From Bacillota bacterium (lineage in GTDB: Bacteria; Bacillota_I; Bacilli_A; RFN20; CAG-826): a stretch of 27,570 bases of DNA. The position numbers and the translations under genes were made by a program. Below, one piece after another: positions 22,636 through 27,570 of this stretch. The DNA lies in contig JAEZSD010000075.1 in assembly GCA_023422095.1 (NCBI GenBank), positions 1 to 27,570 on the forward strand. The letters run 5' to 3'. The notes under the pieces are model-generated. The model did not search any database. It was not told the DNA's origin and saw only the letters and a list, made by a program, of their open reading frames with translations. The stretch's first letter is position 1; the number at the start of each line of letters is the position of its first letter.

Positions 22636-23419
22636 TTTTATCTTCTACATAGTAGATGGAAAATATTGAGTTCGCAAGACCGGTTTCGTCATTGACATTG
22701 ATGACAACTCCACAAAATAGGCCTCTTCCTTCTTCAGGAGTGTTGAAGTGGCTCATTTCTCCATAGAGTGTTTTTTTCATCACTGATTCGCTCTCAAAAC
22801 CCAATACACTTTCATATAGGCCACACATCCCAGCATCGCTGATGAAAGCAGTACCTTTTGGCAAGATGCGCGCATCGTTGGTTTGGACGTGTGTATGGGT
22901 GCCCAAAACAGCAGTGACCTTGCCATCAAAAGCGAGAGCAAAACACATTTTTTCTCCTGTTGCTTCACCATGAAAATCAATGATGTTTATCATAGCGGGT
23001 TCTTCTTCAGTTAATACCTGAAGCATTGAATAATAAGGAGAATTAACTTGTTCTGAGATAAAGGCAGATCCAAGTATATTCGTTACTCGAACGGATACAC
23101 CATCGACATCATAAATAGCTGTGCCTTCACCTGGAAAATCGTTGATTAAATTAGCAGGGCGGATTAATCGATCAACTTTGTCGATATATTTGGTTATTTC
23201 ACTTTTTGAATTGTAGTGATTGCCTAAAGTAACAACATCGACCCCAGCTTCAATTAACTCATCGTATTGACGGTGAATCAAACCTTTGCCGTGAGTAGCG
23301 TTCTCACCATTAGCTATAACAAAATCAATTTTGTATTTTTTGGTGAAATAAGGTAATTTTTCGCGAAGTATTCTTCGGCCAACACGACCGACAATATCGC
23401 CAATAAATAAAATGTTCAA
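22625..23419 (-). CDS. ymdB: YmdB-type metallophosphoesterase (TIGR00282; 2',3'-cyclic nucleotide phosphodiesterase family)
   Basis: A 264-aa metallophosphoesterase. The metal-binding motifs are FIGDIVGRVGRR at the N-terminus, ANGENATHGKG, TLGNHYNSKSEI, DFHGEATGEK and GTHTHVQTNDARILPKG. In B. subtilis YmdB hydrolyses 2',3'-cAMP and affects RNase Y-linked RNA turnover and biofilm formation. The start is a TTG at 23419, which gives the expected MNILFIGD beginning; only a weak GAAAG precedes it. It is 29 nt downstream of rny and runs into miaB, the conserved rny-ymdB order. Confidence 0.93.
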   Translation of the reverse strand: MNILFIGDIVGRVGRRILREKLPYFTKKYKIDFVIANGENATHGKGLIHRQYDELIEAGVDVVTLGNHYNSKSEITKYIDKVDRLIRPANLINDFPGEGTAIYDVDGVSVRVTNILGSAFISEQVNSPYYSMLQVLTEEEPAMINIIDFHGEATGEKMCFALAFDGKVTAVLGTHTHVQTNDARILPKGTAFISDAGMCGLYESVLGFESESVMKKTLYGEMSHFNTPEEGRGLFCGVVINVNDETGLANSIFSIYYVEDKNEK

Positions 23420-23448
23420 AAGATTTTTCTTTCTATGAAATAGGGTGA

Positions 23449-25026
23449 CTATTTCGCTGTTTCAACTGCTCGATATTCACGAATGACTGAAACTTTGATT
23501 TGACCTGGATAGGTCATCTCATTCTCGATTCTTTCCTTAATCTCGCGAGCGAGTTTAAAGGCTCCCACATCATCAATTTTATCAGGGATAACCATGACGC
23601 GAAGTTCACGGCCAGATTGCATGGCGTATGATTGATATACTCCCTCATACGATTTGCAAATTTCTTCGAGCTGTTCAATTCGCTTGATGTAGTTTTCGAG
23701 CATTTCACTACGAGCACCTGGGCGCGCAGCGCTTAATGTGTCAGCAGCTTGGACTAAGTTAGCAATGACATATTTTGGTTCAACATCTCCATGGTGAGAT
23801 TCGATGCCATTGATAACAACATCTGGTTCGCCATATTTTTTGGCTAAGCGAATGCCGATTTCAACGTGACTTCCATCCATTTCAAAGTCGGCGGCTTTGC
23901 CGATATCGTGAAGAAGTCCCGCTCTTTTGGCGAGATTTTGATCTAAGCCAAGTTCGGCAGCCATCGTTCCAGCTAAAATAGCCACTTCAATCGAGTGATT
24001 AAGGGCATTTTGACCATATGATGTACGATATTTTAAACGACCGACATAGTCGAGTAATTCACGATTAATTTTAGGAAGACCTAGTTTGAAGGCGACATCT
24101 TGACCAGTCTTATGAATGGATTCTTTAACGATGTTTTTGCATTTTTCAACAATTTCTTCAATTCTTCCAGGTTGAATGCGACCATCCTTAATTAATTCCT
24201 CAAGAGTAAGGCGGGCAATTTCACGACGAATTGGGTTAAAGCAAGAAACCGTCAGTGCTTCAGGTGTGTCATCGATGATGATGTCAACACCTAACAATTG
24301 TTCAAGTGAACGAATGTTACGACCTTCGCGGCCGATGATACGGCCCTTCATCTCATCATTAGGAAGAGCGACAACTGATACGGTTCTTTCGGTTGTAACT
24401 TCTTGAGCATATTTGCTAACAGCGTAGCCGAGAATTTCTTTGGCTTTGGTGTCGGCAACTTCTTTTGCTTCATCTTCTTTGTTTTTGATGAATGTTGTAA
24501 TCTCTTTACTCATCTTGCTCTCAACACGGCTGAATAGTTCGTCGCGAGCTTCTTGAGTAGACATTTGGGAAACTTTTTCTAATTCTTGAATGATTCCATC
24601 GATTTTGTCTTGTAAGACTGATTCCTTTTTATCAACTTCTCTCAAACGGCGATTGAGTGTTTCGCCTTTCTCATCGAGCAAATTCTCTTTTTGAATAAGA
24701 GCAGTATCCCTTCGATCAATGGATTGTTCTCTTTGCAAAAGTTTGTTTTCCTGAGAGGCAACTTCTTGCTTTCTCTCACGAATTTCTTTTTCGGCATCTT
24801 GTTTCATTTCATACACAGTTTGTTTGCCGTCCAACTGTGCGTTTTTGGTAATGTGTTCGGCTTTAATTTCGGCTTCCCTAATTATTTTTGCAGCTTTAGC
24901 ATTCGCTCTTTGCTTCTTGAAAAGAGGAATGAGAATGATGGCGGTCGCACCAAGGATAAGACCAACCACTCCGCAAATAATGGGTAACCCGATGCTTAAA
25001 AAAGCATCTGCTAATACAGTTAACAT
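23449..25026 (-). CDS. rny: Ribonuclease Y
   Basis: A 525-aa RNase Y. An N-terminal transmembrane helix (about residues 12-33) is followed by a long charged coiled coil to about 190. A KH domain follows with the RNA-binding GRIIGREGRN loop, then an HD domain with AGLLHDIGKA (catalytic His-Asp) and the downstream ESHHGD. It is the membrane-anchored endoribonuclease that starts mRNA decay in many Firmicutes. The start follows AAAGGAC at normal spacing. It heads rny-ymdB-miaB-ricA, downstream of the recA terminator, with a roughly 170-nt hairpin-rich leader. Confidence 0.97.
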   Translation of the reverse strand: MLTVLADAFLSIGLPIICGVVGLILGATAIILIPLFKKQRANAKAAKIIREAEIKAEHITKNAQLDGKQTVYEMKQDAEKEIRERKQEVASQENKLLQREQSIDRRDTALIQKENLLDEKGETLNRRLREVDKKESVLQDKIDGIIQELEKVSQMSTQEARDELFSRVESKMSKEITTFIKNKEDEAKEVADTKAKEILGYAVSKYAQEVTTERTVSVVALPNDEMKGRIIGREGRNIRSLEQLLGVDIIIDDTPEALTVSCFNPIRREIARLTLEELIKDGRIQPGRIEEIVEKCKNIVKESIHKTGQDVAFKLGLPKINRELLDYVGRLKYRTSYGQNALNHSIEVAILAGTMAAELGLDQNLAKRAGLLHDIGKAADFEMDGSHVEIGIRLAKKYGEPDVVINGIESHHGDVEPKYVIANLVQAADTLSAARPGARSEMLENYIKRIEQLEEICKSYEGVYQSYAMQSGRELRVMVIPDKIDDVGAFKLAREIKERIENEMTYPGQIKVSVIREYRAVETAK

Positions 25027-25194
25027 TATTCGGTCCTTTCATTATGTCATAAAGACTAATAGTTACAAAGTAACTATATTTACCTAAAATACCCCTATCA
25101 TATAGTAGAGATTTTTTGTGTATCCATAACAGGCAACGCCTGATAAATAAGTTCTCGAATGAGAATATATAGGTAAGTACCTTTCGAAGGTACC
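25027..25194 (-). promoter_or_regulatory. Structured 5' leader of rny
   Basis: This is the predicted untranslated leader of rny, transcribed from the -10 box at 25200-25205. Read on the minus strand it holds, in order, perfect hairpins GTACCTT-CGA-AAGGTAC (25193-25177), TTCTC-ATTC-GAGAA (25165-25152), CAGGC-GTT-GCCTG (25142-25130) and ATAGTTAC-TTT-GTAACTAT just before the AAAGGAC ribosome binding site. No poly-U terminator is seen inside. I do not recognise it as a known riboswitch. A second -10-like TATGAT lies inside it, so a shorter leader may also exist. Confidence 0.5.
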
Positions 25195-25199
25195 CATTC

Positions 25200-25205
25200 A
25201 TTATA
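25200..25205 (-). promoter_or_regulatory. -10 box upstream of the rny leader
   Basis: A perfect TATAAT on the minus strand lies in the loop of an inverted repeat with arms CCATT and AATGG (25194-25209). A weak -35 candidate, AAGACT, lies 17 nt upstream. The predicted start is at about 25194, so the RNA would begin with a GTACCTT hairpin. A 9-bp inverted repeat (TTTTTTGTG 25112-25120 with CACAAAAAA 25215-25223) encloses both this promoter and the three upstream hairpins. Confidence 0.5.
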
Positions 25206-25242
25206 ATGGGAAAGCACAAAAAAGTCTTTAATAATATTTCAA

Positions 25243-25267
25243 AGAAAAAGCCAATGCGAGATTGGCT
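25243..25267 (-). terminator. Terminator of pgsA-pncC-recA
   Basis: On the minus strand the stem AGCCAAT-CTCGC-ATTGGCT is followed by TTTTTCTTT. It begins right at the recA stop codon and separates recA from rny. Confidence 0.9.
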
Positions 25268-26282
25268 ATTCTATAGATTCTGATTTTGGCAAGTGTCCTT
25301 TTACTCGTTTAGATAATTCTTCAACGACATCAGGATTGGCTTTTAGATATTCTTTTGCAGCATCACGGCCTTGGGCGATTTTGTTGCCATTATATTCAAA
25401 CCATGACCCGCTTTTTTTAACGAATCCCGCTTCAACGCTGAGATCGAGAATTTCGCCTTCCTTGGAAATACCTTGACCGTAGATGATATCAATAATTACC
25501 TGTTTGAAGGGTGGAGATACTTTGTTTTTCACTACTTTTACGCGGACGGAGTTGCCATAGATATCGCTTCCGGATTTCAATGCTTCATTACGGCGAATAT
25601 CTAATCTGATGGAAGCATAGAATTTAAGTGCTCTACCACCAGAAGTTGTCTCTGGGTTTCCATACATGACACCCACTTTTTCACGAAGTTGATTGATGAA
25701 GATAACCGCGCATTCTTTTTTGTTTAAAATGCCAGCTAGTTTACGCATAGCTTTGCTCATTAAACGGGCCTGAAGACCAACTGAGTTATCACTCATTTCG
25801 CCATCTAATTCCGCTTGAGGAACCAAGGCTGCCACAGAATCAACGACAATCAAATTGATGGCGCCAGAACTGGCTAACATCTCAACGATTTCAAGGGCTT
25901 GTTCACCACTATCGGGTTGAGAAAGGATTAATTCGTCAATGTTAACGCCCAAATTTTTGGCGTAAATTGGATCAATGGAATGTTCTGCATCAACAAACGC
26001 AGCACGCCCACCTTGTTTTTGACATTCAGCAATGGCATGAAGAGCGAGTGTCGTTTTACCACTTGATTCAGGACCATAAATTTCGATAATTCTTCCTTTT
26101 GGATAACCGCCAACTCCGAGTGCTTCATCCAATAGTAAAGACCCACTAGGAATGACATCGACATCGACAGCTTGTCTTTCGCCAAGTTTCATGACGGCGC
26201 CCTTACCAAAGATTTTTTGAATTTGCTTCAAAGTTTCGTCGAGATTGATTTCATTTGTTTCATTTTTTTCAATTTTTGCCAT
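25266..26282 (-). CDS. recA: Recombinase RecA
   Basis: A 338-aa RecA. Walker A GPESSGKT is at 70-77, then AFVDAEHSIDP, the Walker B region LIVVDSVAALVPQAELDGEMSD and L2 loop motif QLREKVGVMYGNPETTSGGRALKFY. It forms filaments on single-stranded DNA, promotes strand exchange and triggers LexA-type self-cleavage where present. A GAGGAAAAC ribosome binding site precedes the ATG. An AT-rich TATATAAA could be a -10 for a local promoter. No GAAC-N4-GTTC DinR/LexA-type box is visible upstream. It follows pncC by 49 nt. Confidence 0.99.
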   Translation of the reverse strand: MAKIEKNETNEINLDETLKQIQKIFGKGAVMKLGERQAVDVDVIPSGSLLLDEALGVGGYPKGRIIEIYGPESSGKTTLALHAIAECQKQGGRAAFVDAEHSIDPIYAKNLGVNIDELILSQPDSGEQALEIVEMLASSGAINLIVVDSVAALVPQAELDGEMSDNSVGLQARLMSKAMRKLAGILNKKECAVIFINQLREKVGVMYGNPETTSGGRALKFYASIRLDIRRNEALKSGSDIYGNSVRVKVVKNKVSPPFKQVIIDIIYGQGISKEGEILDLSVEAGFVKKSGSWFEYNGNKIAQGRDAAKEYLKANPDVVEELSKRVKGHLPKSESIE

Positions 26283-26331
26283 ATGTTTTCCTCATTTATA
26301 TAAATCGATATTATGTAGTTTTGTTGGAAAA

Positions 26332-26805
26332 TTAATTTTTTTGTTCCAACATTTCGTAAAGTAACTGACAAGCGATTTGAACAGCTTGGTTTTGAATTTC
26401 GTTGCGTGATCCGGAAAGATTATGCTTTGTTACAATCACTAAATCATAGCAAGCTACAGCGATATATGTTTCACCAACTGGTTTTCCTTCCATAGCTAAT
26501 GGTCCAGCATTACCAGTAAAAGAAACACAGTAATCAACATTGAGCAGTTGACGGGCGTGACTCGCCATTTCTTGAGCGATTTCCTGAGATACAACACCGC
26601 AACGGTCAATTAATTCATAGCTGATGCCAAGAAGTCGCGATTTTTCTTCAGTCGAATAAGTAACAAATCCACCTTTAAAAAAGTGACTTGCTCCTGGTAT
26701 AGCGGTAATCTCATGAGAGAATAATCCTCCAGTAAAAGATTCTGCACAACCAAGTGTTCGACCCTTTTCAATGAAAATAGAGGAGAGCTCCTTTGGTGTT
26801 ATCAT
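26332..26805 (-). CDS. pncC: Nicotinamide-nucleotide amidase / CinA C-terminal domain protein (PncC)
   Basis: A 157-aa protein consisting only of the CinA C-terminal domain. The active-site motif CAESFTGG is at 20-27, then GGFVTYSTEEK, GVVSQEIAQEMA and the GNAGP loop (usually G-I-A-G-P), then VGETYIAV. This domain deamidates NMN to NaMN, recycling the product of NAD-dependent DNA ligase. The N-terminal COG1058 pyrophosphatase domain of Bacillus CinA is absent. Its ATG overlaps the pgsA stop (ATGA), and recA follows, keeping the pgsA-cinA-recA order. Confidence 0.93.
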   Translation of the reverse strand: MITPKELSSIFIEKGRTLGCAESFTGGLFSHEITAIPGASHFFKGGFVTYSTEEKSRLLGISYELIDRCGVVSQEIAQEMASHARQLLNVDYCVSFTGNAGPLAMEGKPVGETYIAVACYDLVIVTKHNLSGSRNEIQNQAVQIACQLLYEMLEQKN

Positions 26806-27440
26806 TTCTTTGCATCCTTGAAAACTGTTCGGTTTTGAATAACATAAATAATACCAGATAAGAGAGAGACAGCGGTTGCAATATACACAATAAACTCAGT
26901 GATATGCAATCCAGCTGGCCAACCAGAATCAATATAATTGAAAGGGAATCCATTTAATAACACGAATGTAATCGCCACCATTTGTAAGACGGTCTTGGCT
27001 TTTCCAAAGATGTTGGCGGCTATAACAATCTTCTTTTGAGCGGCAATAAAGCGGAGAGCATCAACAACGATGTCTCTACCAATTAGAATTATCGCGCACC
27101 ACATATTGAATGTGAGCAATTGTTCACTCGCATAAGGAGCAAAAAGAGTTGGGGCGATTAGGAAGATAACCATTGAATTTACCAGAAGTTTGTCTGCGAC
27201 TGGATCGAGAAATTTTCCTAAATCAGTTACTTGGTTATTCTTTCTAGCCAAATATCCATCGAGAAAGTCAGTAAAACTGGCTAACAAAAAGAATACACAG
27301 AGAATTAAAAACACGAGATTGATGTTCGTGTTTCCTAATTTCGGGGTATCAAAGTGAAAAAAAGACATCACAAATAAAGCGACAATCATCGATGCGATAG
27401 CGACAATGCGTGCGATGGTGATTTTTGTTGGAAGATTCAT
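26802..27440 (-). CDS. pgsA: CDP-diacylglycerol-glycerol-3-phosphate 3-phosphatidyltransferase
   Basis: A 212-aa CDP-alcohol phosphatidyltransferase with about five to six membrane helices. The signature D-G-x2-A-R-x8-G-x3-D-x3-D is present as D61-G62, A65-R66, G75, D79 and D83 in DFLDGYLARK and GKFLDPVADK. It makes phosphatidylglycerol-phosphate, the first step to anionic phospholipids. An AGGAGAAC ribosome binding site lies upstream of the ATG. The gene starts only about 14 nt after the end of rnpB with no terminator or room for a promoter, so it is probably expressed by read-through from rnpB or from a promoter inside it. Confidence 0.95.
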   Translation of the reverse strand: MNLPTKITIARIVAIASMIVALFVMSFFHFDTPKLGNTNINLVFLILCVFFLLASFTDFLDGYLARKNNQVTDLGKFLDPVADKLLVNSMVIFLIAPTLFAPYASEQLLTFNMWCAIILIGRDIVVDALRFIAAQKKIVIAANIFGKAKTVLQMVAITFVLLNGFPFNYIDSGWPAGLHITEFIVYIATAVSLLSGIIYVIQNRTVFKDAKK

Positions 27441-27453
27441 TTGTTCTCCTAAA

Positions 27454-27570
27454 GTGAGTTTCCGATCCTGTAAGCCATGTTTTGTCTAGGATAATTATTT
27501 ATCTAAGCTAATGCTTGCCCGAGACAATTCGTTTATCATCTCTTGCTTCCCCTACCAAATTTGGGTTTCT
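27454..27570 (-). ncRNA. rnpB: RNase P RNA (rnpB), 3' part; 5' part beyond window
   Basis: Read on the minus strand, the sequence starts with AGAAACCCAAATTTGGTAGG and ends with ACAAAACATGGCTTACAG, both near-identical to B. subtilis RNase P RNA. About 70 variable nt lie between, as expected for the P15-P18/P1 region. This is the catalytic RNA that trims tRNA 5' ends. The gene runs off the right edge. The 3' end is set by comparison with Bacillus and may be off by a few nt. Confidence 0.92.

Noticed and set aside
24691..25087. Two plus-strand frames opposite the start of rny
   Set aside because: They are antisense to the RNase Y coiled coil and TM segment, with no ribosome binding site and no family features.
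25027..25223. Known riboswitch upstream of rny
   Set aside because: I could not match the conserved cores of the common classes I know (for example purine, SAM-I, FMN, c-di-GMP), so it is reported only as a structured leader.
26283..26331. SOS (DinR/LexA) box before recA
   Set aside because: No GAAC-N4-GTTC pattern is present in the gap; the inverted repeat seen there (TGTTGGAA/TTCCAACA) has a different sequence and spacing.
1..27570. CRISPR array, insertion sequence, prophage or other mobile element
   Set aside because: No regularly spaced repeats, transposase-like or integrase-like protein was found; gene order is that of a stable chromosome.

Overview
The window is a 27.6 kb stretch of a low-GC, Gram-positive-type chromosome. 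It looks like a small-genome member of the Bacillota, near Bacilli, Erysipelotrichia or the Acholeplasma-like relatives of Mollicutes. Three observations support this. The 3' part of a Bacillus-like RNase P RNA is at the right edge. The gene order pgsA-pncC-recA-rny-ymdB-miaB-ricA is the Bacillus subtilis order with genes removed. An rpoE (RNA polymerase delta) gene is present. TGA is used as a stop (licD-like gene, pgsA, first ABC gene) and Trp is TGG, so the code is the standard bacterial one, not the Mycoplasma code. Species cannot be fixed from the sequence.

Layout. 1-126: two tRNAs (the first cut by the edge, then tRNA-Leu UAA). 214-1071 (+): a choline-kinase-like phosphotransferase. 1087-4121 (-): a three-gene redox operon (GlpA/GlpO-like FAD dehydrogenase with a BFD-like Fe-S tail, a pyridine-nucleotide/FAD oxidoreductase, a DUF1667 Cys-rich protein). 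4183-4593 (-): an unrecognised 136-aa protein. 4670-4990 (+): an Nfu-type Fe-S scaffold and tRNA-Gln(CUG). 5177-8884 (+): a glycolipid glycosyltransferase, then a LicD-family / TarI / TarJ operon expected to make and use CDP-ribitol. 8930-12688 (-): argS-rpoE-nrnA-cysQ. 12732-14325 (-): ychF-ispF. 14391-20890 (-): miaA-tcdA followed by two overlapping genes for fused ATPase-permease ABC transporters. 20922-25026 (-): rny-ymdB-miaB-ricA. 25266-27440 (-): pgsA-pncC-recA. 27454-27570 (-): 3' part of rnpB.

How the genes fit together. Much of the window concerns RNA metabolism: RNase P RNA, RNase Y, YmdB, a RicA-like protein, nanoRNase NrnA, and three tRNA position-37 modification enzymes (MiaA, MiaB, TcdA). 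A second theme is the envelope: PgsA, the DGDG-synthase-like glycosyltransferase, the CDP-ribitol/LicD operon and the MacB-like ABC pair.

Most notable points. (1) A licD-tarI-tarJ operon without TarF/TarL-type polymerases resembles, by family logic, the animal ISPD-fukutin/FKRP ribitol-phosphate pathway. (2) rny has a roughly 170-nt hairpin-rich leader with its own promoter between recA and rny, a candidate for RNase Y autoregulation. (3) Several genes have a -10 box 6-7 nt before the start codon and little or no Shine-Dalgarno, suggesting leaderless transcripts. (4) The paired ABC transporters have very unequal predicted extracellular domains (about 270 and 520 residues). All functional statements come from reading motifs and layout by eye; no database search was run.
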